Origin: Erythrobacter sp. SD-21
GTDB taxonomy: Bacteria > Pseudomonadota > Alphaproteobacteria > Sphingomonadales > Sphingomonadaceae
Assembly: GCF_000181515.1 (NCBI RefSeq)
Contig: NZ_ABCG01000002.1
Coordinates: 1 to 64,000 of the forward strand
Length of the DNA: 64,000 nt
Reading direction: 5' to 3'
Shown one piece after another: positions 40,263 through 48,518 of this stretch. The stretch's first letter is position 1. Every line of letters starts with the position of its first letter. The notes beneath the pieces are model-generated. The model worked only from the letters and a program-made list of their open reading frames with translations. It ran no database searches and was not told the DNA's origin. Position numbers and translations under genes: made by a program.

Positions 40263-43187
40263 TCAAATGCCGATTTCGAAGGGCTTTACCCGTTCCTTTG
40301 TCAGTTCGGGCTTGTCACTTGCAGGCGAAGCGCTGCCAACATCCCTGTCTTGTGAAAGGCCCTTGGCCGCTGCCGCCTTGAGCCTTTGCGTTACTTCAAG
40401 GGCCGAAGCTTTCACGCCGCTGTTGGACTTGATGGCCCGGCCGAGTTTCTCGGCATTATCTGCAATGAGCGTAAGGCCGTCGCGAAGCCGGGTGACCGAG
40501 ACCAGGAAGGTCTGCCGATTGGCGAGATTGCGTTCGTGGCTGTCCATCACCGCGATCCCGCGATCCGAGGTCAGTCCCTGCGCCATATGCGCATTGAGGG
40601 CATAGGCGAGGTCCACGCGTTTGAGCATGGGGTCGCCGCGGCTCAGGCGGAGCTCCTGGCCCCCGGACGTCTCCACCAAGACGCCCTTTGTGTCGATGGC
40701 CACGATCCTCGCCTGGTCGGCGTTGAACAGCCCGCGCTTGTGGTCGTTGTCGGTCCAACGGATCTTGTCACCTTCGATGATGGATAGCGATTTGCGCTCA
40801 AAAAGCGACAGCCGGCTCTCAACTGCGCCCGGCCGCAAGCGCGCGGGATTGAACTTGCGAAGACGCCCCTTCCTGTCCTCAAGCACGAGCTGCTTGCGCG
40901 CATGATCGATGGTTTTGACGGTGTAGTCGCCCTTGGAGAGTTTCTGGGTGCTGTCGCGCGAGCGAAAGTTGAGGACCATGCCCGGCTGGTATGTGCGAAG
41001 ATATCGCAGCTCCTCATTTGTCACATTGACCCGCGAATGAACGGTCAGCCGGCCCGATCGTAGGCCGAGCTCGCCGTTGGCCTTGAGTCCGCGCTGGACA
41101 GCCTCGTTAACCGCAGATCGTAAGGCCCGTCCCGACGCGTAGATCGACGTCCGATCCCGATCCGCCGGGCTGAGCGAAAGCCACTTTTCGGCAGCAACAA
41201 TCGCACTGTCTCCGCGAGCCTCGATGGTTGAAGGGGCAAGAGCCTGGAGCGCATCGTCGATGCGTCCCTCCTGCGCGGCGGCCTGGGCTCGCCGCAGGAC
41301 GGGATCGCGGCCGCGCAAGTTCACATCCATGTCGGCGCGCTCGATCCCGGCCTGTTGGACGAGGTCGAAGGGCTTACCCGCGTCGACGGCGCCTAGCTGT
41401 CGCTTGTCGCCGACAAGAACAAGACGATGGACTTCGGCTAGGTTAGCCAGCCGTACAAGCTTGGCCTTGTCCTCGTTCGACACCATCGAGGCCTCGTCGA
41501 GCACCAGGACATGGTCTCCGAGCGCGCCCCGAGCCTCACTCAGCAACGTGGCATTTCCAGGCTCGTGCAGAAGCCTGCCCCATTGCGCGAGAAAGCGGGC
41601 GATGGTCATCGAACGGATGCCGGTATCGCGCTCGAGCATCTGGACAAGCGTGTTCTGCACCGCGAGCCCCAGCACCTGCTTTCCTTCCTCGCCGAGCAGC
41701 TGGGCAACCGGCTTCATGACGCTGCTCTTGCCCGCCCCGGCTATGCCCTGGATCGCTACGATCCTGTCGCGCGACGAAAGGACAAGGCCCGCCGCATCCT
41801 CCTGCCCTTCGTTGAGCGAAATTCCGTGGTTGATCGCGGCAACAGCCTGAACCCGTTCTGCGGCGTCTTTCCGATCCAGGATGGGCAACACCGCGCCTCG
41901 TCCCTGGTCGACATTCGCGAGAATGGTGCTTTCAAGGTCAAGCGCCTCGCGGCTCGCCAGCCAGCCCTTATGGTCGCCTTTGCCGGGCTCAAGTGCGCCG
42001 CTTCTGACCAATGCGTTCACACGGGTTTCTACGTGGTCCACCGTCGTCGGCAGCCCAAAATCGAGCGCCGCCTTCAGCAATCCCTCACGGGGAAAGGCTG
42101 CCTCGCGCTGCGAGAGATGGCGCACCGCGGAAGCAACAGCCTGCGCGGCCGCGATGGTCGGTGCATCCTGCTTGAGGACATGTGCAGGGATCAGTGGATC
42201 AGCCGGATCGCCCTTGATCCGCTGCGCAAACTCCCTGAGTTTCGTAATCCCGCGCTGAAGGAGGCTTTGCTCTTTCGAACCTCCGGCGACCTTCGCCGCA
42301 GCACGCATCTGCGACGCATCGATCAAACCGGCAAGGTCAATTCCAACCTCTTGGGCTTTCTGCCGCCATGCATCGAGAAGGCCGTCCCGGTCCCTGACGG
42401 GCGCTTTACTCTTCCTTGTATCGAGCACGGCGATGTCGCGGGTTTTCGGGGTGTTCTCGCCCAGCTGGCGTACCGCGTCGAGGACTTCTTCGCGCCGCGT
42501 CGAAAAGGCCATGACCTGCTCGCGGGCAATGCCCGCTGCTTCGAAGTTGCCATGCTTCCCAACAGGCCCGGCCTCGTAGCCCATCTTCTCGACCGCCAAA
42601 CGAAAACGCGCCATGGTCATCGAGTTGAGCAGCGTGTTGAACGACCAAAGTTTGTCGTTGCGAAGCGCGCGCCACTTCCCGTCGCTGCCTTGCGTGACAT
42701 TCGCCACAACCGCGTGAAAGTGCAGGTTTGGCTCCTGGTTGCGGTTGGTGTCGTGCTGGAAAAGACCAATCGTGAGGTTATCTGTCGCGACCTTCCCGTA
42801 GCCAGCCTGACTTCCCATCCGGGTCTGCGCCGCGTTCTTTTCTGCCCAGCGCAAGGTTTCGATGACGGCCTCGCGATAGGCATCGATAATCCGCTGGTCG
42901 CCGCCTACCAGCGCGAGCAGCGACCAGCTTTTCGGGAGTGAGAATGTAAGGTCGGTTCCCGGCCTGTGGGCCTGGCCTGCATTGCCGACCTGGATGCCGC
43001 CGGGAAGCTCTCCCCGAAGCAAGGCATCGAACTGCTCGGCGTTTACGCGCCCCTCAAGACCAAGACGTTCCGCTCCCTTCCCGACCCAGGTTCCGGAACG
43101 ATCGGCATCGGCGCCGGTGTAGTAATTGTCTGCCGCAAAATAGCTCGCAGCAGCCGAAGGGGAGCGCACATTGGCGACGGAAAGCAT
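40263..43187 (-). CDS. traI: MobF-family conjugative relaxase/helicase TraI
   Basis: 974 residues. The N-terminal TrwC relaxase has the catalytic tyrosine pair (NYYTG, Tyr22/Tyr23, with Tyr16 nearby) and the metal-binding histidines in NLHFHAVVANVT with a further upstream His (TDLTFSLPKSWSL region). The RecD-like helicase half has Walker A GIAGAGKSSVMKP near residue 470, LVLDEASMVSNEDKAKL (II), LVGDKRQLGAVDAG (III) and AYALNAHMAQGLTSDRG (VI). It nicks oriT, stays bound to the 5' end of the transferred strand and unwinds it. The length is nearer TrwC of R388 (966) than F TraI (1756). traD lies 59 bases upstream. Confidence 0.95.
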   Translation of the reverse strand: MLSVANVRSPSAAASYFAADNYYTGADADRSGTWVGKGAERLGLEGRVNAEQFDALLRGELPGGIQVGNAGQAHRPGTDLTFSLPKSWSLLALVGGDQRIIDAYREAVIETLRWAEKNAAQTRMGSQAGYGKVATDNLTIGLFQHDTNRNQEPNLHFHAVVANVTQGSDGKWRALRNDKLWSFNTLLNSMTMARFRLAVEKMGYEAGPVGKHGNFEAAGIAREQVMAFSTRREEVLDAVRQLGENTPKTRDIAVLDTRKSKAPVRDRDGLLDAWRQKAQEVGIDLAGLIDASQMRAAAKVAGGSKEQSLLQRGITKLREFAQRIKGDPADPLIPAHVLKQDAPTIAAAQAVASAVRHLSQREAAFPREGLLKAALDFGLPTTVDHVETRVNALVRSGALEPGKGDHKGWLASREALDLESTILANVDQGRGAVLPILDRKDAAERVQAVAAINHGISLNEGQEDAAGLVLSSRDRIVAIQGIAGAGKSSVMKPVAQLLGEEGKQVLGLAVQNTLVQMLERDTGIRSMTIARFLAQWGRLLHEPGNATLLSEARGALGDHVLVLDEASMVSNEDKAKLVRLANLAEVHRLVLVGDKRQLGAVDAGKPFDLVQQAGIERADMDVNLRGRDPVLRRAQAAAQEGRIDDALQALAPSTIEARGDSAIVAAEKWLSLSPADRDRTSIYASGRALRSAVNEAVQRGLKANGELGLRSGRLTVHSRVNVTNEELRYLRTYQPGMVLNFRSRDSTQKLSKGDYTVKTIDHARKQLVLEDRKGRLRKFNPARLRPGAVESRLSLFERKSLSIIEGDKIRWTDNDHKRGLFNADQARIVAIDTKGVLVETSGGQELRLSRGDPMLKRVDLAYALNAHMAQGLTSDRGIAVMDSHERNLANRQTFLVSVTRLRDGLTLIADNAEKLGRAIKSNSGVKASALEVTQRLKAAAAKGLSQDRDVGSASPASDKPELTKERVKPFEIGI

Positions 43188-43246
43188 TCTGTCTGGTCCT
43201 CGTCACGGCTCCCCTCGCGGCCAGGTAATCCCTCCCCATTTGCCTT

Positions 43247-45559
43247 TCACATGTCGGGCTCGAACTCGCCGAAATCCTTTTCCGGAGGATCTGCGACCGC
43301 ACCTTCACGCAGGTCTTTTTCGACCGGTGTGAGAGGCTGGCGACCGTTATCCGCCGCACGGCCTCGTGGAGTCGAACCACCCTTTCCACCTGCCTTATCG
43401 CCGGCGGCTCCTGGTTCAGACGGATGCTGTTCGGCACCCACTGCTCGCGCATCCTCACCGGTTTGCACGGCGGCGAGAGGTAGCGTTGGACCCGCATCGA
43501 GGGGAGCATCGGAGCGGGTTGCCGCACTGAGATCATCAGCAGCGTGCCCTGCGTTCAGCTTTTCAAGCGGCACAGGCTCCTGCCGATCCCGCGGTTCATC
43601 GGCGGCATGGCGTTGCCCCTTCAGGTCGAGTTTGAGCTGCTTTGAATCGACAGGCTTACCGGCACCGTCGTCATTCGACGCAGGATGCTCATCTTTTGGT
43701 TTCGAACCCGGTTCTGCCTGGAGCGTCGCTGCCGCAGGACCTTGGCCAGGCTTTGTGAGCGGCTTCTCGCGGGCGATGAAACCCTCGGCGATACGACCAC
43801 GCGTACGCGGAATGAGCGATACCGGCGCAGCGGGAAATCCGTCGGGAAACTTGATGTAGGCCGACAACCGCGGAAGGTTCATGAACTGGTCGGGCAGGAG
43901 CAACGGCTCGATCTGCCGCCTGGGCGTCAGGCTGACTGCATCGCGCGCATTATTGTACCCATAGCTGTAGCCTTCTTCCATGTCCCGCACCTGCCGGTGG
44001 CCGATGAAATCGGAACACCAGGTCGCTGTCTCGCGATCGGCCGTCGCCAGGATGAGCTTGGTGCGCGCAAGCGAGGACAATGTCATGGCCATGTTCTCGC
44101 CGTAGACTTCCTTGAGCTTGGCAAACGCATGCACGCCGGTGACGATCGCCCCTCCAAAATTTCGCGCCGTTTGCAGCCCCTTTTCGAGCGCCGGTAGTCG
44201 GTGAAGGGCGCCCAGCTCGTCGATCAGGAACCACATCCGCAGGTCCTGTGTACACTCGAGCGTCATCAGCGTATTCATCGCCGTGTCGAGCCACAGCGTG
44301 AGCAATTGCGAGGAGATGCTCATGTCGACATAGCGGGCAGAGAGAAACAGGATCGAGCCCGCCTGGCAGTCGCCTTTGACCCAGTCACGGACCGAAAAGC
44401 GTGGTCCGAATGAGGGCAAGAGCTTGAGCACTTTCGCGTTCGCATTGAACACCGCGCGGATCGATTCCGCCATGCGGGCCGCTTCCGGGGCGGTCAGCGG
44501 ATCGGCCATGGTGCCGCGCATAAGCTTATGCACTTCGGACAGGTCAGCGGTCATCAGCCGCCGCGCCAAGGCCTCGTTGGTCGCCGTGCCGGTACGGGTA
44601 AGATGGAGACACATCTCGACGAACAGCATGCGCGCCGCAAGCACCCAGAACTGTTCGGAACCACCCCCGTCATGGGGCACGAGCGCTTCTGCAGCGGCAT
44701 GAAACTCGGCTTCCGTCGTGCAGTCGTTGAACACGCTCCACAGCGGACACCGCACATCGACAGGATTGAGAACGATGTCGCGCGCGGGATCATAGAAGGC
44801 TTCGATAAAGGCCCCTGTCAGGTCGAAAATGACCGCGCGCTGGCCGCGTTCGCGCGCTTCGGCAACGAGTTCGGTGAGCGCCACGGTCTTGCCGGTTCCG
44901 GTTGTGCCAATGAGCATGGCGTGGCTCTGCTCGAGCCGCCACGGCCAGCTTACACCGGCGAGATGTGCGGGTTGGTAATGGCCCGCTTCTGCAAGCGCCG
45001 ACGAGCTCGCAAGCCGCCACTTCCAGCCGAACTTGCGTCCCAGTTCCTCGGTCCGGAATGCCTTGTTGTGACGCTCGATTTCCTCTTCGAGGTCGTCGAG
45101 CGAGACAAGCATTGCGCCGCGCTCGTGCTTGCGCTCCTTCGACCGCCCGCCAAAGCGCTCGGCGAACCACCAGAAGAACACGAATGCCGGGATCAACAGT
45201 ACCGCCGAGACCAGCAAACCCTGCTTCACTGCCGAACGAAATGCCTCGACCGCCTCGCGCATCGGCGGGAGCTCGCGAACGATGCCAAACGGGAGGCCGA
45301 CCCTTTCGCCGTCAAGCAGCTCAACGTTGACCAGCTTGGCAGGATCGAACTCCATGAAGGCATAGAGACTGGCGTAGATATGCATCCAGACCAGGTAGAT
45401 CTGGTGATCACTCAGAGCCGACCGCACTTCCCAATAGCAGGTGCCGACCGCTACCAGGCCGGTGACAATCAGAGGACCCTTAAGCCCCGCGGCAAACATG
45501 AAACCGAAGTGGCCGAGCAACTGGCTCCCGCGGGTGAAGTTCAGGAGATTATGCTTCAT
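43247..45559 (-). CDS. traD: Type IV coupling protein TraD
   Basis: 770 residues from ATG 45559; the open frame extends further upstream but overlaps the previous gene and lacks support. Two N-terminal helices (about 20-45 and 115-135) anchor it in the inner membrane. The VirD4 ATPase has Walker A MLIGTTGTGKTVALTEL and Walker B WFLIDELGALHRL. The long charged C-terminal tail (~200 residues, Ala/Pro/Glu/Lys-rich) is like F TraD, where the tail contacts the relaxosome. It delivers the relaxase-bound strand to the type IV secretion channel. It overlaps the upstream small gene by 11 bases. Confidence 0.94.
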   Translation of the reverse strand: MKHNLLNFTRGSQLLGHFGFMFAAGLKGPLIVTGLVAVGTCYWEVRSALSDHQIYLVWMHIYASLYAFMEFDPAKLVNVELLDGERVGLPFGIVRELPPMREAVEAFRSAVKQGLLVSAVLLIPAFVFFWWFAERFGGRSKERKHERGAMLVSLDDLEEEIERHNKAFRTEELGRKFGWKWRLASSSALAEAGHYQPAHLAGVSWPWRLEQSHAMLIGTTGTGKTVALTELVAEARERGQRAVIFDLTGAFIEAFYDPARDIVLNPVDVRCPLWSVFNDCTTEAEFHAAAEALVPHDGGGSEQFWVLAARMLFVEMCLHLTRTGTATNEALARRLMTADLSEVHKLMRGTMADPLTAPEAARMAESIRAVFNANAKVLKLLPSFGPRFSVRDWVKGDCQAGSILFLSARYVDMSISSQLLTLWLDTAMNTLMTLECTQDLRMWFLIDELGALHRLPALEKGLQTARNFGGAIVTGVHAFAKLKEVYGENMAMTLSSLARTKLILATADRETATWCSDFIGHRQVRDMEEGYSYGYNNARDAVSLTPRRQIEPLLLPDQFMNLPRLSAYIKFPDGFPAAPVSLIPRTRGRIAEGFIAREKPLTKPGQGPAAATLQAEPGSKPKDEHPASNDDGAGKPVDSKQLKLDLKGQRHAADEPRDRQEPVPLEKLNAGHAADDLSAATRSDAPLDAGPTLPLAAVQTGEDARAVGAEQHPSEPGAAGDKAGGKGGSTPRGRAADNGRQPLTPVEKDLREGAVADPPEKDFGEFEPDM

Positions 45560-45881
45560 GGGAATGGCCTCCCATGTTCGCGTTGACGGGGAGGCCAAGA
45601 CGCTCGAGGCGTCGCCGGTACGCCTCGTGAGTACGATCGCGCAAACTCGCGTCCGAATGGCTGGCCAGAAGCGCATCGAGCGCCACCGAAATGAAGATAG
45701 CCTGGCGCGTGGGATCGAGCCCTGCGGGGCGGTCCTTCGCCTCGTTATCGCGCTGCCACGCTGCGACAATGAGGTCACGGATAAAGACGCTGACACTGAC
45801 GCCATAGTCCGCCGCACACTGCCGAACCCAGTTACCAACGGAGAGAGATACGAATGTCTGAAGCCGATCTTGTCGGGTCAT
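45549..45881 (-). CDS. Small ribbon-helix-helix-like protein upstream of traD
   Basis: 110 residues from ATG 45881. A strand then two helices (TFVSLSVGNWVRQCAADYG, VSVSVFIRDLIVAAWQRD) resembles a ribbon-helix-helix DNA-binding fold. A basic C-terminal part follows (RDRTHEAYRRRLERLG). Its overlap with traD and its place next to the presumed oriT suggest a relaxosome accessory protein comparable in role to TraM, TraY or MobC. I do not recognise the exact family. Confidence 0.65.
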   Translation of the reverse strand: MTRQDRLQTFVSLSVGNWVRQCAADYGVSVSVFIRDLIVAAWQRDNEAKDRPAGLDPTRQAIFISVALDALLASHSDASLRDRTHEAYRRRLERLGLPVNANMGGHSHEA

Positions 45882-46314
45882 GAAGCAGGTTCCTTGTCGG
45901 GCCGACGGAACCTGGCTCACCTTGCGGAAGGCGCTGATGAGAATAAATCGTGAACAACTCGCAGTCAATCGAAAGATTCAGGCATTATTTCAGTGTGATA
46001 GAGAGATGTGAGTTGTCTACGGATCAGCGCAAAGCCGCTCAACTCGCAGACGGGTTGATTCCGCCCAAAACCACATTATTCAGCAATACCAAAGAGATAA
46101 ATCCCGAAATCGCGGGGTAGGGTGTGCTCCCTTGTTCCCAGGTGCGCGAGGTGGTCCGGGCAATAAGTGGGATTGATCAAGGACGACCTTTCCCGACCTC
46201 CACGATGGAGCGCGAGCAACCAGGCCTGGCAGCTCACAGCATGCAGACTAAAAGGAGTTCAACGCCTCCAGCCAAAGACAGCACCTGCGAAAGAGGCAGC
46301 GGTCAAGGGCGCGT
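45882..46314 (+). other. Candidate oriT region with nic-like site at about 46103-46130
   Basis: No convincing gene lies between 45882 and the leading region. At 46103-46116 CCCG and CGGG form a short hairpin. It is followed by TAGGGTGTGCTCCC (46118-46131), which shares GGGTGTG with the F nic region (GGGGTGT^GG). By analogy, nicking would fall between 46125 and 46126 on the + strand. The AT-richer stretch 45960-46100 could bind accessory proteins. The position between traI/traD and a leading-type region supports oriT. The exact site is an inference. Confidence 0.42.
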
Positions 46315-46356
46315 GGGAAGCAAGGCAAGCGGGGCATGTCGCCTGCCCAGCTTCCC
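46315..46356. repeat. Stem-loop in the start of the leading region
   Basis: GGGAAGC (46315-46321) pairs with GCTTCCC (46350-46356). Inside, GGCAAGC pairs with GCCTGCC except for one mismatch, giving a roughly 14-bp interrupted stem with a 10-base loop. It lies in a 250-base stretch (46357-46564) without a believable gene. Possible roles are a single-strand initiation or single-strand promoter structure on the incoming strand. Confidence 0.4.
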
Positions 46357-46564
46357 GCCGCCCGATCCGGTGCCGGTTCGCAAGTGCGCGCGGGGCCCAA
46401 GAACAAATGATGCCGCACCCTCAGGAGCGCATCGCAAGATGCGCGGGACAGAGTGCGTCCACAGCCCCGCTCCATTTATCGGGCGCCGCCGCATTGCGGT
46501 GAGCGACCGTCAGAGCAACCGACCGAACCGGGTTTTTGTGCTTGATTGGACTACCCGGTGAACA

Positions 46565-46598
46565 AGAAAAAAGGCAGGAACCGTTCCCGGTTCCCGCC
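46565..46598 (-). terminator. Rho-independent terminator of the 73-residue gene
   Basis: Read on the minus strand, GGCGGGAACC and GGTTCCTGCC pair with one G-T, with a 6-base loop, and are followed at once by six T residues (46567-46572 on + are A). It is 12 bases past the stop at 46610. A strong, classic terminator. Confidence 0.85.
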
Positions 46599-46609
46599 CT
46601 GTCGGTGTC

Positions 46610-46831
46610 TCAAAACTCGTCGAGCATGCCGCCGTGGACCGTGTGGACCACCCGCGCTGCGAGATGCGCTGGCAAGATGTTGTAGTCACCTTCGTCGAGG
46701 GCAAAATATCCGAGTTCGTCATCCTCGATAACGTGCTGATCGAAGAAGCTGTGCAGCGCTCTCTTCTCGGCTGTTTCCAGAGCCTCGAAATAGCTCCGGG
46801 ACGCAACGGCGCAATGCATTGAATAAGCCAT
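46610..46831 (-). CDS. Hypothetical 73-residue protein of the leading region
   Basis: ATG at 46831 with an excellent AGGAGG site about 7 bases upstream. The acidic protein (FFDQHVIEDDELGYFALDEG, then DYNILPAHLAARVVHTVHGG) has no membrane helix and no family I recognise. A 7-bp hairpin lies upstream of its ribosome site and a strong terminator follows, so it is its own transcription unit, read toward the presumed oriT like most neighbouring leading-region genes. Confidence 0.72.
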   Translation of the reverse strand: MAYSMHCAVASRSYFEALETAEKRALHSFFDQHVIEDDELGYFALDEGDYNILPAHLAARVVHTVHGGMLDEF

Positions 46832-46848
46832 GATAATCCTCCTGATTT

Positions 46849-46865
46849 CTGTCGTGAGACGACAG
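46849..46865 (-). promoter_or_regulatory. Short hairpin ahead of the 73-residue gene
   Basis: CTGTCGT-GAG-ACGACAG, a perfect 7-bp stem with a 3-base loop, 18 bases before the start codon. The ssb gene has a hairpin of the same geometry 26 bases before its start, which hints at a shared control device. Confidence 0.45.
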
Positions 46866-47177
46866 GAGGTGCGCGCGATGGTCTTGTGCATCCCGGGTCA
46901 GGGATCGCCCGGATGGGCGACCGCAATAGCGGCGGTGGGGGTAACGATTTTGTTCGCTGCCGGATGCAATCCGGTGGCGGGCAAAATGTTGGGGCCCCGC
47001 CGTCCTTGAGGCGGGAGGCGCAAGGCCATCATGCTGGGAGAACCGTGAGCAAGGACCCACCACCTCCGCCCTAATATCGAACGCCTGCTGGTTGCGAATT
47101 GCCTTTCCTACACCCCGATGACGCGGGCATGGAAACAACCGGGGAGCAGATCCGAGGGGGACGAAAGGACAAGTAGC
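46866..47177. other. Non-coding stretch with three compact hairpins
   Basis: No gene is supported here. Three perfect stems are present: TCGCCC-GGAT-GGGCGA (46905-46920), CCGGAT-GCA-ATCCGG (46960-46974) and CCCGCC-N8-GGCGGG (46996-47015). None has a T-run. The region separates the divergent 73-residue (-) and 88-residue (+) genes, so it must hold their promoters. Clear -35/-10 boxes were not seen. Confidence 0.4.
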
Positions 47178-47444
47178 ATGCCCCGAAACAGGAGCGCGAT
47201 TGCAGCCCTGCAAAAACTCGAAGCGGACCGCGAGGCGCTCGACGCCAAACAGCACGAACTTGAAGTGCAAGCGGCCAGAGAGCTCGGCGAAATCATTTTG
47301 GGAAGCGGCCTCGAAAGCTTCTCGAAGAAGGGCCTGAGGAAGGTTGCCGAAGAACTCGGGAAGCTCGGCGAGGATGCCGCGATCGAGAGGCTGACCGGGC
47401 GCGGTGCAACCCGTGCTTCGAATGCTGCGCCGGGAACCCAGTAA
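47178..47444 (+). CDS. Small coiled-coil protein (DUF6437-like)
   Basis: 88 residues from ATG 47178, with AAGGA 9 bases upstream; an earlier in-frame ATG has no such site. The N-terminal half is a coiled coil (IAALQKLEADREALDAKQHE, LEVQAARELGEIIL), followed by LESFSKKGLRKVAEELGKLG. I recall similar proteins on sphingomonad plasmids under DUF6437, without known function. It is the only + strand gene in the leading region and ends at a hairpin shared with the convergent ssb gene. Confidence 0.7.
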   Translation: MPRNRSAIAALQKLEADREALDAKQHELEVQAARELGEIILGSGLESFSKKGLRKVAEELGKLGEDAAIERLTGRGATRASNAAPGTQ

Positions 47445-47452
47445 CCACAGTA

Positions 47453-47486
47453 GAAGAGGCCCTGCCGCTTGCGGCAGAGCCTCTTC
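47453..47486. terminator. Bidirectional hairpin between convergent genes
   Basis: GAAGAGGC-c-CTGCCG-cttg-CGGCAG-a-GCCTCTTC: a 14-bp stem with a single internal mismatch (C/A) and a 4-base loop. It sits 8 bases after the 88-residue gene's stop and 25 bases after the ssb stop. It lacks a T-run but is placed and shaped like a shared terminator or mRNA-end stabiliser. Confidence 0.65.
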
Positions 47487-47511
47487 GTAAGGCGGACGAC
47501 CGGCATCGAGG

Positions 47512-47910
47512 TCAGTCGATATCGGGAGCGTCGGTGTTGTCGTTGTCGTCGCTCGAGCCGTTGCCGCGGGAGAGGAAGTCGACCTTGTCGGCGAGGATCT
47601 CGGTGCCGTAGCGGGTGACCCCATCCTTGTCCTCCCACTGGGTGTAGTGGATACGGCCTTGGACCGATACCAGCTGGCCCTTGGAGCAGTACTGGCCGAC
47701 GGTCTTGGCGAGGCCGTTGAAGCAGGTCACCCGGTGGAACTCGCTTTCCTTGGCGGTGTAGCCGTTCTCGTCCTTGTAGGTCTTGCCGTCCTTGTCGCGT
47801 GCGGGCCGATCGGTGACGACGGTGATCCCGGTGACATTGGTGCCGCCCTTGGTCTCGCGGGTTTCCGGATCGCGGGCGATGCGGCCGGTGAGGATTGCGA
47901 TATTGGTCAT
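47512..47910 (-). CDS. ssb: Single-stranded DNA-binding protein
   Basis: 132 residues, ATG with AAGGA upstream. OB-fold landmarks are MTNIAILTGRIARDPETRE, FHRVTCFNGLAKTVGQYCSK and GQLVSVQGRIHYTQWEDKDG. The protein is short, with a reduced acidic tail ending DDNDNTDAPDID. The canonical SSB tip ends in Pro-Phe and recruits host repair proteins; it is absent here. Plasmid SSBs coat the entering strand and can dampen the SOS response. Location in the leading region and transcription toward oriT fit early expression after transfer. Confidence 0.92.
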   Translation of the reverse strand: MTNIAILTGRIARDPETRETKGGTNVTGITVVTDRPARDKDGKTYKDENGYTAKESEFHRVTCFNGLAKTVGQYCSKGQLVSVQGRIHYTQWEDKDGVTRYGTEILADKVDFLSRGNGSSDDNDNTDAPDID

Positions 47911-47935
47911 GATAGTAGTCCTTCAGTTCCTCAAA

Positions 47936-47952
47936 CCGGAGACCATCTCCGG
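47936..47952 (-). promoter_or_regulatory. Short hairpin ahead of ssb
   Basis: CCGGAGA-CCA-TCTCCGG, a perfect 7-bp stem with a 3-base loop, 25 bases upstream of the ssb start and before its ribosome site. The rest of the gap (47953-48178) has a CGCGC-GAA-GCGCG hairpin near 48050 and a GTCCTGA/TCAGGAC pair (48025-48031, 48109-48115) but no gene. Confidence 0.45.
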
Positions 47953-48178
47953 CTTGCGAACATCTGAAAGAAGCAGGGCATGGGAGGACTGCACCGAAGG
48001 CCTGAAGGGCCGAAGGGGAACCTGGTCCTGACGGGTGGTGCGGGCAGGCGCGCGAAGCGCGACAACACGGCCGGAAAGGAACGGGTTGCCGTCCTCAGCT
48101 GACCTGGTTCAGGACTGTTCGCGAAGAAAGCCGGATGGGTATCGGGTGGGGGCTGAAGGTGCCAAGACCCTGCTGCAA

Positions 48179-48448
48179 TCAGCATGCCCCATCACCCTCC
48201 GATGCTGCCAGCAGATCCATGAAGTTGCGGGCTGCTTCCCGGTCTTCCTCGTTCTCGAACGCCACATCGAGATCGGGGGCGGACCCGAACATGTGCAGGA
48301 ACGACCACAGCGCAAAGCGCTTGCCTCGGTCCTCCTCAAGGCCGAGATCGACCCGGCAATGCTCGATGCCGGCTGACAACGTGTCGGGAGCAACCCCGGA
48401 GAGGTCGGTCGTGGCAAAGTAGCGCTGCAGCAGATCGTCAAGTTGCAT
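48179..48448 (-). CDS. Hypothetical 89-residue acidic protein
   Basis: ATG at 48448 with AAGGA about 7 bases upstream. Sequence landmarks are LLQRYFATTDLSGVAPDTLS, RFALWSFLHMFGSAPDLDVA and FENEEDREAARNFMDLLAAS. It is acidic, probably all-helical, and of no family I recognise. It lies between ssb and the DUF2493 gene on the same strand and probably belongs to the establishment set. Confidence 0.68.
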   Translation of the reverse strand: MQLDDLLQRYFATTDLSGVAPDTLSAGIEHCRVDLGLEEDRGKRFALWSFLHMFGSAPDLDVAFENEEDREAARNFMDLLAASEGDGAC

Positions 48449-48518
48449 GACCGGTCCTTAGTCAGGTCGGTGCCGAATGCACATCCAGGCATTTCAAATA
48501 TGGATGACGAAGCCCCCC

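Noticed and set aside
41511..42941. Long + strand frame (476 codons) inside traI
   Set aside because: It is antisense to a full relaxase with all motifs; composition and lack of any domain mark it as a shadow of a high-GC gene.
46124..46561. Overlapping + frames in the region after oriT
   Set aside because: Low-complexity Arg/Ser/Ala translations, no ribosome site, and the region is dominated by inverted repeats.
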